NCBI RefSeq assembly: GCF_964355755.1
Contig: NC_092671.1
Coordinates: 36,409,304-36,473,303, forward strand
DNA: 64,000 bases
Direction of reading: 5' to 3'
Origin: Antedon mediterranea
Lineage: Eukaryota; Echinodermata; Crinoidea; Comatulida; Antedonidae
The notes under the pieces were generated by a model. It saw only the letters and a list, made by a program, of their open reading frames with translations, was not told where the DNA came from and made no database searches. Of this stretch, positions 43,101 to 49,059 are shown piece by piece. The first letter of the stretch is position 1; each line of letters begins with the position of its first letter. A program made the translations under genes and the position numbers.

Positions 43101-44374
43101 TCCCCGACCTCCATGTCCACCTAAAAAAAATTCCTTCTTTTTATGAATTGTTAAGAAAATTGATATATGGCTTGATGAGTAGACTAAATACAAGTTGAAA
43201 ATGTTTTAGTCTCAACGATTATAAGCAACGTAATATTTCAGTCTAAGATGCTCTCTAGATGGAATGCCTTCCTGAGATGAGTAGTAGTAATTAGTCTTGT
43301 TTATTTAATTTTAATTATATGTAATTTTTACTTTCTATGGACCAGAGATTCCTAAATAAAAGATTAAATTGAATACAAGTTTTTGAAACACAAGTGTTTA
43401 TATTTTACTGAAATTACTTATCAAAAATAGAAAATATAAAAATTAATTTGTTGCTATATTATAATATTTTTATCTAGATAACAATTATTGCAGGCCTACA
43501 TTTTATATCAAAGACAAACAGCATTGCTGAATTTACAGTATTTCTTGCATTCATTTTTAAAGATATAAGTTGTGACTTCCATATTATCCATTGAAATGGA
43601 GATGGGTGACAGTAAGTGTTTCAACAATCCATCTTATATGTTTAGATATAGCTATATTTTTAAGATTAATGTTTGATTTAAAAAAATAAATATTATCGAT
43701 TTTAATTTGTTATTTTTTGGAACAAATTATTTTATCTTTTCTGAGATCAATAACATTTTACTGATTACTGATTAATTGTACCTATTAAATGTAATATAAA
43801 AAGAATTGACAACAAGAATTTTTGACAAAAAATGTATTCAAAAAGTTTTAGGTTATGAATATTTTTGACATAATTTAATTTTACCAAAACATAAAATATA
43901 GGTCCAATCAAAAAGTTTTGGAATATGAATATTTTTTACAGATTTTCACTAAAAATTTGCAATTTATTTTTTACTAAAAAAAGAACGTTGAATCAAAAAG
44001 TTTAATATAAACAACTTAGGCCTACCACCAGATCCAGTTGCGTCACCAGCACCTGTCCCTGTGGCTGGTCCATGTCCAGCGCCATTAGCGTCAATGATAC
44101 CCTTCGTTCCTATATTGACCGCGGTGGTAGCAGTCAGTTCCAGAGAAGATTCATAACTAGATACATCAATAACAAGTGTTCCATCAATATCAATCTGATC
44201 AAACGCGTAGGCCTGGGCTGTAATAGTACATGTATCTCCTTCAGGAATTGTTAACGTAGTTGGACCGGGAAGATTTGGACACACAGCCTGGACATTCCCG
44301 ATGATGACCAATAGAAGAACAACGATATAAGTAAAGGAATACCTAACGACCGGTATTCCTTTCTTCACTTCCAT
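7858..44374 (-). CDS. Giant secreted modular Gly-rich / discoidin protein gene, 34 exons, 3' end outside window
   Basis: Joined exons, 5' to 3': 44374-44026, 43120-42725, 41113-40818, 40490-40331, 35039-35001, 34699-34605, 34145-34100, 33943-32297, 30742-29249, 28799-28549, 28315-28129, 27877-27762, 25517-25457, 24805-24621, 23923-23728, 23096-22969, 22685-22457, 21833-21604, 21082-20721, 20312-20133, 19774-19374, 18973-18711, 18259-17914, 17522-16815, 16588-12779, 12452-12273, 12121-11981, 11629-11064, 10715-10504, 10147-9969, 9560-9412, 8893-8702, 8337-8169, 7998-7858. Each has AG/GT borders and the running phase is kept across all junctions, totalling 14,104 coding bases (4,701 codons). 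Order of parts: signal peptide, Gly-rich block, F5/8 type C domain, beta-solenoid-like repeats, then seven ~420-residue modules. Few cysteines and many N-x-S/T sites suggest a secreted glycoprotein. The module family is not one I can name. The last exon could instead read on to a stop at 7823, but the module pattern is unfinished there, so I expect more exons to the left. Confidence 0.9.
8049..8157. mobile_element. MITE family A, left-truncated copy
   Basis: The right terminal repeat (AGTTTGATAGTGTAGACAGAG) and the internal ATATTTGGGTATATCACTACC piece match the other family A copies. The left end is degraded. It lies in the intron between exons 33 and 34. Confidence 0.7.
9045..9296. mobile_element. 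Possible old inverted-repeat element
   Basis: AAACCAGGTTTACATAGTGTG near 9045 faces CAAACCTGGTTACAAC near 9280, and TTGTGAAATCTCGGAAG faces CTCCCGAGATTTCAAAAGG further in. The pairing is imperfect, so this is a decayed MITE-like element at best. It lies in the intron between exons 31 and 32. Confidence 0.4.
10504..10715 (-). CDS. Exon 29: second galactose-binding-like (discoidin superfamily) segment
   Basis: It encodes [10 protein letters not shown], then [20 protein letters not shown] and the closing [11 protein letters not shown]. The order ([16 protein letters not shown] from exon 28, a KFKVQTEL strand, an F-x-x-L-P-V strand, then V-x-I-x-x-x-G ... [10 protein letters not shown]) is what the discoidin/galactose-binding superfamily shows, LSEIEVYG being its common last strand. 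Similarity is by eye and weaker than for exons 3-4. It precedes the module 7 W-x-x-P motif. Confidence 0.8.
11064..12452 (-). CDS. Exons 26-28: Gly-rich half after module 6 and start of inserted domain
   Basis: Exons 12452-12273, 12121-11981 and 11629-11064. Exon 26 has [16 protein letters not shown] and YPMDFGSGG. Exon 27 has [17 protein letters not shown] and [14 protein letters not shown]. Exon 28 has [24 protein letters not shown] and [10 protein letters not shown], i.e. the usual Gly-rich half. Then, where other modules reach the WILP motif within ~30 residues, exon 28 runs on for over 100 residues rich in Tyr/Ser ([15 protein letters not shown]) into [21 protein letters not shown] read the last part as the first strands of a galactose-binding-type fold completed in exon 29. 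Confidence 0.87.
12552..12627 (-). repeat. tRNA-derived SINE head
   Basis: Read on the minus strand, GATGTAGCTTGGTGGTTAAC resembles a pol III A box region and CCAGGGTTCAATCCTGACC carries a B box (GGTTCAATCC) with a T-arm-like stem. Spacing fits a tRNA head, but the acceptor stem does not pair well, so this looks like a SINE head and not a working tRNA. It lies in intron 12453-12778. Confidence 0.6.
12779..16588 (-). CDS. Exon 25: 3.8-kb intronless exon with three modules
   Basis: One open frame of 1,270 codons (residues about 2789-4058). It contains modules starting at about residues 2963 ([15 protein letters not shown]), 3423 ([17 protein letters not shown]) and 3847 ([17 protein letters not shown]). 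Each is followed by [16 protein letters not shown], a DLPFxV strand, GLAPxTVV, an EGGG-G motif, a DxGG strand, GHGG-GGRGK, YGxLYEP, a VDG/IDG strand, [10 protein letters not shown] and an HRTL strand. The close match between copies makes this the best reference for the module consensus. Long antisense and shifted frames across it are shadows of the Gly-rich code (GGN gives Pro/Thr/Ser on the other strand). Confidence 0.95.
16815..18259 (-). CDS. Exons 23-24: module 3
   Basis: Exon 18259-17914 encodes [37 protein letters not shown] and [10 protein letters not shown], then [15 protein letters not shown] (residue ~2540). Exon 17522-16815 completes the module with [68 protein letters not shown] and [15 protein letters not shown]. 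The WLLP motif and the EELQIYG motif are divided by an intron here, whereas in exon 25 they are continuous. Intron 18260-18710 contains a short MITE. Confidence 0.9.
18367..18476. mobile_element. MITE family A, short copy
   Basis: Terminal repeats AAGCTCTGTCTACACTATCA and TGTGTAGACAGAGCTTT flank ~70 bases of AT-rich sequence, with TA on both sides. It is an internally deleted member in the intron between exons 22 and 23. Confidence 0.8.
18711..21082 (-). CDS. Exons 19-22: module 2
   Basis: Exons 21082-20721, 20312-20133, 19774-19374 and 18973-18711. Exon 19 has [20 protein letters not shown] and KTLLIDNN, then [14 protein letters not shown] (residue ~2122) in place of the usual WILP-SG. Exons 20-21 carry [28 protein letters not shown] and [17 protein letters not shown], the counterparts of [10 protein letters not shown] and LxIEGGGLxxGTRL. 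Exon 21 has an acidic ALDDDDD stretch. Exon 22 gives [21 protein letters not shown] and [24 protein letters not shown] copies fill introns 19775-20132 and 20313-20720. Confidence 0.85.
19971..20129. mobile_element. MITE family A
   Basis: AGCTCTGTCTACACTATCAA on the left faces TTTGATAGTATAAACAGAGC on the right, with internal CAAATATGGTAGTGATATGC repeats. It sits directly beside exon 20: its right end is only a few bases from the donor of that exon (20132-20131). Confidence 0.85.
20345..20630. mobile_element. MITE family B (AAAGATGTATTGTCCC ends)
   Basis: AAAGATGTATTGTCCCCC at the left faces GGGGACAATACATCTTTT at the right. The interior is AT-rich with no coding capacity. It lies in the intron between exons 19 and 20. 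Confidence 0.8.
21165..21400. repeat. Possible decayed dispersed repeat in intron 18
   Basis: CCCTTTCCTATTAAAGGGAC, GGGACACCCTATTATGGGGAC and TTCCCTTAATAGGGTTC form imperfect opposed pieces. Similar wording recurs near 27960-28070 and 34300-34400. I can only call it a likely old repeat. The rest of intron 21083-21603 shows nothing. Confidence 0.35.
21604..28799 (-). CDS. Exons 10-18: Gly-rich block then module 1
   Basis: Exons 28799-28549, 28315-28129, 27877-27762, 25517-25457, 24805-24621, 23923-23728, 23096-22969, 22685-22457 and 21833-21604 are all in phase. Exons 10-12 give the Gly-rich half ([48 protein letters not shown]). Exons 13-14 start module 1 at about residue 1713 ([42 protein letters not shown]). 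Exons 15-17 carry the diverged middle ([22 protein letters not shown]-like). Exon 18 returns to [15 protein letters not shown] and [13 protein letters not shown]. Module 1 is the most diverged and has one intron roughly every 50-70 codons. Exon 13 (61 bp) rests on splice sites and phase. Confidence 0.83.
21876..22221 (+). repeat. CCTCCGCCAAGGAGG dispersed repeat
   Basis: It begins with the palindromic CCTCCGCCAAGGAGG (21876-21890), followed by a GTTTGTCTGTTTGTTTGTCA stretch and GCAGGATTACTCAAAAAGTT, and ends near GGAGGTATGCACTCTAGGAG. I recall this opening and ending as common in repeats of many marine invertebrates, but cannot name the family or check. It lies in the intron between exons 17 and 18. 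Confidence 0.5.
22775..22923 (-). mobile_element. MITE family B, partial
   Basis: The right end GGGGAACAATACATCTTT, with CTTCATTTTTCATGTTTTTG before it, is the reverse complement of the left end of the copy at 20345. The other end is degraded. Confidence 0.6.
23122..23345 (+). repeat. GATTAGGGAT(GAA) minisatellite
   Basis: About a dozen imperfect units built from GATTAGGGAT, TAGGGATGAA and variants (GATTAGGAATTAGGGATGAA). Every unit contains a TTAGG(G/A)-like core. It lies in the intron between exons 15 and 16. The remaining ~380 bases of that intron are plain AT-rich sequence. Confidence 0.9.
24496..24546 (-). repeat. 5S rRNA-derived fragment, probably a SINE
   Basis: On the minus strand, CTTGGATGGGAGACCATCTG followed by GGCTTATCAGGTGCTGTA closely matches the 3' half of animal 5S rRNA (CTTGGATGGGAGACCGCCTGGG...CAGGTGCTGTA). 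The 5' half with its promoter boxes is absent. Sequence running on toward 24300 may be the SINE body. It lies in the intron between exons 14 and 15. Confidence 0.72.
25917..26468. mobile_element. MITE family B, full-length 552 bp
   Basis: AAAGATGTATTGTCCCTTG at the left and AAGGGACAATACATCTTTA at the right are inverted ends. The interior matches the copy at 55299-55854 along its length (for example GGAAAATCGTC and TTTTGACTGGAAGTCAAAG-type sequence). There is no coding capacity. It lies in the intron between exons 12 and 13. Confidence 0.85.
26469..27200. other. Plain intron sequence
   Basis: AT-rich sequence in the intron between exons 12 and 13. I see no open frame with coding character, no structural RNA and no repeat I recognise. 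Confidence 0.5.
27200..27300. repeat. CTA/CCT-rich microsatellite
   Basis: Interrupted runs of CTA and CCT triplets mixed with GGCCTAGGCTAGGCT pieces, directly before the long hairpin at 27325. Confidence 0.8.
27325..27409. repeat. Perfect hairpin, 41-bp arms, 3-base loop
   Basis: The left arm 27325-27365 starts GCTAGCGAGGTCTAGAAACG. The right arm 27369-27409 is its exact reverse complement. The loop is GCC (27366-27368). No mismatch was found on reading base by base. It lies deep in the intron between exons 12 and 13, so transcription of the gene would put it in RNA. Confidence 0.92.
29249..30742 (-). CDS. Exon 9: beta-solenoid-like repeat region, part 2
   Basis: This 1,494-bp exon continues the exon 8 pattern (residues about 1010-1507): [48 protein letters not shown]. 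The IDIGIGW, DVGIGW and KVGAGW motifs, each followed by a GSFxF/GTFxL strand, show repeats of roughly 100-130 residues shared between exons 8 and 9. It ends in a Gly-rich stretch ([15 protein letters not shown] type) that leads into module 1. Confidence 0.88.
31018..31172. mobile_element. MITE family C (TTGGTTCCCA type)
   Basis: CACTTCCCACAAGAACGCAA faces TTGCGTTGTGTCCTAGTGGA, with the inner GACGTAAG/CTTACGTC pair. It matches the copies at 40628 and 48215. It lies in intron 30743-32296, the rest of which left of 31798 holds the next family C copy and AT-rich sequence. Confidence 0.7.
31505..31660. mobile_element. MITE family C
   Basis: TTCGTTCCCGTTTGGAC, GCGCAAGGACGTAGGCGCAA and the reverse ACGTCTTAGTCACGTCCAAG, with the internal ACTCACTT/AAGTGAGTT pair, match the family. 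Confidence 0.65.
31798..32250 (+). pseudogene. LINE 3'-end remnant, interrupted
   Basis: Positions 31798-31890 translate as a [20 protein letters not shown] then KRSRDRR stretch, a form common near the C-terminus of many LINE reverse transcriptase proteins. After ~230 bases of AT-rich sequence, 32160-32245 continues with [20 protein letters not shown] and RYGT, which fits the last residues of such proteins. It ends about 50 bases from the donor of exon 8. Confidence 0.55.
32297..33943 (-). CDS. Exon 8: beta-solenoid-like repeat region, part 1
   Basis: A single 1,647-bp open exon encodes residues about 461-1009. It lacks the Gly-rich tracts and is built of short alternating strands ([78 protein letters not shown]). 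The repeated V-x-x-x-G-x-F/L pattern at fairly regular spacing is what right-handed parallel beta-helix proteins look like. Many NIT/NIS/NLT sites suggest glycosylation. The donor TTTG/GTGAGT at 32296 and acceptor CAG at 33944-33945 are clear. Confidence 0.88.
34100..35039 (-). CDS. Exons 5-7: small linker exons
   Basis: Exons 35039-35001 (39 bp), 34699-34605 (95 bp) and 34145-34100 (46 bp) join in phase. They encode [10 protein letters not shown], then [12 protein letters not shown] and [10 protein letters not shown], then [13 protein letters not shown]. The [10 protein letters not shown]...LIIDNKG part matches the GGAGTxxxYH...RTLLIDN piece of later modules, so this is the resumed second part of the N-terminal module after the discoidin insertion. 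The 39-bp exon is supported by splice sites and phase only, so it is the weakest of the set. Confidence 0.75.
34205..34265 (+). repeat. ACAGT microsatellite
   Basis: Runs of CAGTA/ACAGT pentamers around two copies of CTTATTTTCAG, between exons 6 and 7. Confidence 0.85.
34437..34542. mobile_element. MITE family C, partial
   Basis: AAGATTGGTTCCCACTAAGACG with GAGAGTTCGAATAATACAT matches the family. The right end is lost. Confidence 0.6.
35100..35876. mobile_element. MITE family C copy expanded by a minisatellite
   Basis: The left flank ATCTTGGTTCGCACTTGTAG then GCACAACGCAAGCGA matches the family C start. The right flank GCGTAAAAGTGTGAACC mirrors it. Between them are 17 copies of a 44-bp unit (separate entry), so the repeats appear to have grown from the element's own internal sequence. 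Confidence 0.65.
35129..35850 (+). repeat. 44-bp minisatellite, about 17 copies
   Basis: The unit starts CAAGCGATCGACGCGCTATG and continues with ATGTCCTTGAGTTACGTCAAAGTG-type sequence. Starts are 44 bases apart, for example 35129 and 35173. Variation is limited to a few positions (TACG/TATG, GTCAAAG/GTGAAAG, GTGC/GTTC), and one unit is a base short. It sits between exons 4 and 5. Confidence 0.95.
36503..37807 (-). pseudogene. Non-LTR retrotransposon reverse transcriptase, 5'-truncated
   Basis: An open 434-codon frame with a reverse transcriptase core: [47 protein letters not shown] (first catalytic Asp), [25 protein letters not shown] (catalytic Asp pair), then the C-terminal [22 protein letters not shown] and KRKVGRPQL. 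No endonuclease is visible. The frame carries on upstream to ~38175 with breaks ([26 protein letters not shown]). The 3' end at ~36485 has an AAGTAAGTAAG tail. I cannot fix the clade by eye. It interrupts the left arm of the foldback element. Confidence 0.85.
38347..39345 (+). pseudogene. CR1/L2-type reverse transcriptase fragment
   Basis: [20 protein letters not shown] opens a degraded frame with stops near 38430 and 38460. An open stretch (38461-39264) follows with [32 protein letters not shown] (in place of LSAAFDT), [19 protein letters not shown] and [12 protein letters not shown] frameshift near 39240 leads to [19 protein letters not shown]. Both ends are missing. It lies between the foldback arms. 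Confidence 0.85.
40331..41113 (-). CDS. Exons 3-4: F5/8 type C (discoidin) domain
   Basis: Exons 41113-40818 and 40490-40331 encode residues about 249-400. Visible hallmarks are the opening [27 protein letters not shown] (the usual W-x-x-x..QWLQVDL stretch), [20 protein letters not shown], then [10 protein letters not shown], an [11 protein letters not shown] strand and the closing MTIQVFGYN. Length (~150 residues) is normal for the family. Such domains bind sugars or phospholipids in coagulation factors, neuropilins and many invertebrate adhesion proteins; the ligand here is unknown. The intron 40491-40817 contains a TTGGTTCCCA-type MITE. Confidence 0.88.
40628..40777. mobile_element. MITE family C, intact
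   Basis: AAGCTTGGTTCCCATTTAGA faces CTAGTGGGAACCAAGCTTTA, with GCGCAACGCAAGCGAG and GACTTGCGTTGCTTTTATG inside. About 150 bp, between exons 3 and 4. It is the cleanest family member here. Confidence 0.85.
41163..41324. mobile_element. MITE family A
   Basis: AAAGCTCTGTCTACACTATC faces AAGTTTGATAGTGTAGACAT, with the internal AAATATGGTAGTGATATGAC pair. It lies in intron 41114-42724. The rest of that intron shows no exon I accept. Confidence 0.85.
42725..43120 (-). CDS. Exon 2: N-terminal glycine-rich block
   Basis: It encodes GGHGGRGG, a [16 protein letters not shown] stretch, a strand-rich [19 protein letters not shown] segment and [14 protein letters not shown], ending in SHGGRN. This matches the Gly-rich half of the later modules (GHGGSGGRG, YGx[15 protein letters not shown]). 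In those modules HGG is soon followed by GGPGTxxxYH. Here that continuation is delayed to exon 6 because exons 3-4 (F5/8 type C) intervene. The intron to the left (41114-42724) holds one MITE and no other exon I accept. Confidence 0.88.
43121..44025. other. Intron 1, no feature seen
   Basis: Very AT-rich sequence with two similar ATCAAAAAGTTTTGGAATATG / TCAAAAAGTTTTAGGTTATG pieces near 43850 and 43910. Nothing else was recognised. Confidence 0.5.
44026..44374 (-). CDS. Exon 1: start codon and signal peptide
   Basis: The ATG at 44374 opens a 116-codon exon. Residues 12-30 form a hydrophobic core ([10 protein letters not shown]) ending in VQA, a good signal-peptidase site, so the mature chain probably starts at Val31-Cys32. 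The rest has beta-strand-like repeats ([23 protein letters not shown]) ending in a Gly-rich stretch. The donor at 44025 joins it in phase to exon 2. An AT-rich TATATAA-like run lies about 130 bases upstream, but I cannot assign a promoter. Confidence 0.88.
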
Positions 44375-45252
44375 TCGTAAGCTATTTTCTTACATAGGCT
44401 CTGTAATAAACAACGAAACTTTAGGCTAAGTGAAAACAAATTGTTTTACAATATACAATACAGTGTACATGCGGTGTTGCCGCATTCAAATGACTCCTAT
44501 ATAATATATATATACTATATATATACTTGAAATACCAATAGACCTATAGTCCAAGTTTTAAAAAGTAGGCGGAGTTTCAGTATATTATGTATATAAAAAA
44601 CAAGTATAGGCCAAGTAAAGGTATTTGGTCTTGGTTTTACAACAATTTTATCGCAATCAAATGATACCATGGCAACCAGTAAACAGCTTTGATAAGAATT
44701 ATATACTTTCATAGGCGGAGTTTCAGTTTTATGGTAAGTCTATTTCAGATATGACAAACCTGATGCAAATACACTGTGACATTCGTTTGATCCATTTGGA
44801 GTTAAAATACATAAAATATCACGTGATTTCATAAACACAACCCGGTTACAAACTATGATATCTGTGAAATATTCTTTGTAAACAAATTCCAAATATATAT
44901 TTAAATGAATACGTAGGTATTTACTTATATGGCAAAACATTTCTTTTGATCACGTAAGACTATAGATTAAGTATTTTATAAGCTTCTAGATGCGTATTTT
45001 ACCATTGTCGTAAGGAAAACTACCGTATATATGGTAATGATGATCACTTTAATATAGGCCTACATATCATAGAAATTGTTGAATTCGGTCCATTTGCACA
45101 ATGTTTCTGCACCTGTCACTAGATCACACATCTGACAAGCGTAAATCAGATACAAGTCTCAGAGTATGTTATGTACTTTTAATTCATCTCTTATGATCCA
45201 TGCGTGCAGACAATAGAAAAACCCTAATACTGAGTTTTATAGGTTCCAATAA

Positions 45253-45297
45253 GGGACGTAAATGGGACGTAAATGGGACGTAAATGAGACGTAAATG
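45253..45297 (+). repeat. 11-bp tandem repeat
   Basis: Four units of GGGACGTAAAT (one with GAGACGTAAAT). Confidence 0.85.
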
Positions 45298-46280
45298 TAC
45301 AGCGATAATCAATACACAATTAGGAACAGCATATAATTATAGACCTCAAGATGTAACAATTAAAAAAAAGATGTAACAATTATTGTAGAAATCGGGTTCC
45401 TTATTTCTCGTTATTATTTTTAGTACATAAATTTCTGGGTGTAACGAGACATCTTCTGATTGGTGTTGCGTGGTATAACCGAGAATTGTTATTTATATTG
45501 ATTCACACCTTCAATCTGTGTCAAACTTATAATGCAGGTGCATAACAAATACAAAAGGACCAAAAAGGGTAATGGCGAAAACAGATACGGATAAACAGTG
45601 TAAAATCTCCCTGGCAAAACAATAATAAATTGACCTGCTTATTAATTTTGTTCACTTTTATCATAGAGGTATTTTTTACCTTCCATTCTTTTATTAAAAC
45701 TATTATCAGAACGTCAATTTTAAATCGCTCATTAATATTAGGATTTGTTAAATGTTTCGTTTGACTTTGAATGTTATATTGAATACAACATAACCTTGCG
45801 TAACTTTAAAATAATTACCAAACACTAACAAATCTGAACCATAGAAATTTGTTAATGTGTGTTTACACGATAAACAAGACTATCACTTCTTAGATAAAAC
45901 GGATAAAACGACTGCTGTAAAAATCCTGTTATACACACCAATCAACGAGGAAGTTACATGGATATAAAAAGGAAGTGGTTATATACTAATTTGACAGTCT
46001 AGATCCAGGTAAACAATAATCGATTGACCTTTGTCCCATCGATCACTAATAGAATAAACAACATATTGGGCAATTTGTATCGTTTATCTCTCTCTTTTAT
46101 AGCTTCACGTTTTCACTTTTTATTATTCCAGCATGTGTATCAAAAGTAGGCATGGCTATAAAATTGAATTAAATTAACATTTATGTCATAAAATATAATT
46201 AAAATATGCAATTAATATTTAAGGGCCTTTTCAGGAGAAAATCCACAATAAAAAAGAAAGAAAACGGATCTCTTCAGTTC

Positions 46281-46447
46281 AAAGCTCTGTCTACACTATC
46301 AAACTTTATGTGACAAACAAAGTGTGATTTGCTCAAATATAGTAGTGATATGCTTAAATATGGTGGTGGTATGACATCAGCATGTCCATTAAATGGGCAC
46401 ATCACATTTTTTTGTCACATAAAGTTTGATAGTGTAGACAGAGCTTT
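46281..46447. mobile_element. MITE family A, intact
   Basis: AAAGCTCTGTCTACACTATC faces AAGTTTGATAGTGTAGACAG, about 167 bp. The inner part repeats ATATGGTGGTGGTATGACAT-type pieces. Confidence 0.88.
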
Positions 46448-47871
46448 ATACAAGTTTTCAGTAAAAAGTTAAATTTGTACTTTATTTGTTAGATTGTTTT
46501 GTTTTAAAGAATGTCCCTGTTAATATTCGAACATGACCTCGCAGTTAGAAGATAGGTCTATTAAAATCACAAAAGTCATGGAGACAGTTTGTTCATACAT
46601 TAAATAGTATAGCTGCGTAAAATATATACTAGATAATATTCAATCCATCATTTTGCAAAAGTGCATTTATACATTATACCGTAAATCCTTAGGGCAAACA
46701 CACTTCATCGTATGTGTTAATGGACATAATACAGTAACAACACTGACAGTTCAATTCTTAATACACATTATAAAAATTTAACTGAAAATAAACTTATTTT
46801 TGAAAAAAAAAACCCTTTGGTTGAAATTAAAACTCATCACCATAGGCACTGCAGACACATCTACAGGCTGTAGTCACCCACAGGGTTTACATCCATGAGG
46901 TATTGCAATGGAATTGAAGGCAAGCCTACCATCTGATTATTTAAGGCATATTACATAAGTTTATCTGAAAAAACTTACCATGGAAGTGGGGATTACTTAT
47001 TGATAAGAATAATTAATCGATAATCTTCCTCTTGATACAAACTCCACAACGCCTTTTATTTTACTCCTGGATCTCAGTAGGCATCGTGTCTTAACTTGTA
47101 CTCATATTAAGAAATAAGATTGCAATACTTGAGGTGACCCATTCAAGGAAGTAGGCTTACGTCAAATTAGTATTATCTTACCGACCAAACACATTCCTTT
47201 AGTAGAAAAGCTATCGGCAAGGTGTGTTACTACAATTCAACCGACAGGAACATCGGATAAAACGTCAGGTTTTTTTACGGATGTGGGAAAATAGGTCCGT
47301 GTGCTCACTAGACTAATCGTATTCTACAGAATACCACTAATTTTTCTTAGCGGCCCCGAAGTCCCAGCAAATTGGGAACACTTCAAAATGTCCTAGCTCT
47401 TTGTGAAAATATTATGGTAGGGAATAACACATAAGTTGTTTATTTATCCGATATTATTTACAAAAAGTAAAAAAGTATCTTGATGGAAATGTGGGTACTA
47501 TTCAGATGTTCTCAAACATTTACTTCCGCTTACGGCTAAACAATTGTGCGTTAGATAAAAAGATTAGGCCTACACTTTTAATTCACACGGAAACAAACCG
47601 ATTTGTATATCTTACTTGATCCTTTGCCAATGAGGAAGTAAAATGGAAAGAAATGAAACGCTTCTAATTGTTTATACTGAATTCAGTATAATTGTGACAA
47701 AAGCAAATCTAATTTTACGTTCCCTCAAAACTTCCCTGTTGGTTTCATTGTAAAAGAATTTACTCGTCGACACAATGTTCCCGCATATCTCTTCAGGTGA
47801 AACACTAAATTAAATTCGGTTACGTAGAGAAAAATCGAAGAATTCATGAAAATTCCCTATATATCTTGTCT

Positions 47872-48036
47872 AAAGCTCTGTCTACACTATAAAACTAGTT
47901 TGACCAAAAAAAAGTTTAATGTGCCCAAATATGGTAGTGATATACTCAAATATGGTAGTGATATGACACCATCATCTACATATAAGGGCACATCACATTT
48001 TTTGTCACATAAATTTTGATAGTGTAGACAGAGCTT
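47872..48036. mobile_element. MITE family A, intact
   Basis: AAAGCTCTGTCTACACTATA faces TTTTGATAGTGTAGACAGAG, about 165 bp. Confidence 0.88.
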
Positions 48037-48214
48037 CACACGTCAACCGGAGCCACAAATTGGAGGAGAGAAGAATGTCCTATCAGTAATGTTAAATTGA
48101 TTAAGCCGAAATTGTATTTATCTGTTTTTAGCATTTAAAAATATAATTTTTTTGGTGTGACGTCACGTCATCCAAATAAGGACACGCTATAAATTACGCC
48201 ATTTTTGCCGGTAA

Positions 48215-48370
48215 AGCGTAAGTTTCCACAAGATACGCAACGCAAGTACGTACGCGTAACGCAAGCTAGTAGATCAATCACAAGCCACGGTTCGAATAAT
48301 CCATCGCTTACGATTGGTCAAATATTGCAAAACGTCATTGCGTTACGTCGCTAGTGGGAATCAAGCTTAA
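48215..48370. mobile_element. MITE family C
   Basis: GCGTAAGTTTCCACAAGATA and CGCAACGCAAGTACGTACG face CATTGCGTTACGTCGCTAGT and GGGAATCAAGCTTAA, about 155 bp. Confidence 0.7.
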
Positions 48371-49059
48371 CTCATTACGGCGCACATCGCCGACAACAAC
48401 TGGAGTGTACAACTGGCAGAACACGCCGCGGAATTTTCAAACGTTTCTAATTCAGTAGGCCTACTATACTTTCAATTGCAACCTAAATTGTCTAACTCAT
48501 ATTAATACATCTTGCATAAAAATCTCCTTACCACAGTACTATATAAAACATTTTGCATTATGTATCTGACTATTAATTAACTTTTAAGCGTCTACCTAAT
48601 TGTGTCTGTTTTCTTTAACAACAAACATAAATGTTTATATCACAGAGCTCATTTACCGAAACGGTTTAATAAACCCTGCCAACAAATCCCCATCTCAGAC
48701 ACCTCACAAACATTCCCACTATCCAAGGGCAACACAACATGTTTACAACCACTAACATTATAAACTTATTTATTTATATAGCATAACTTCCAACATTCCC
48801 GTACATTAGTATATTGAATGATTTTGTCATGGTGTACAACGTAACCAAAATAACGAACTGGTTTAATAAACCGTGTTTACATGATGGTCTATATAATATT
48901 ACTAAATCCCACTTATCATCTTTAATAGTTCCGTTTACACTGGGTAAGATTAATTAAAACATACAAGACAGAAAAGTGCTGAAATGCATTAATTGTTTGA
49001 AATGAATGAACATACAACAGTTTGTGAGACAATCTGTCACGGGGACAACTTATTTTCAC

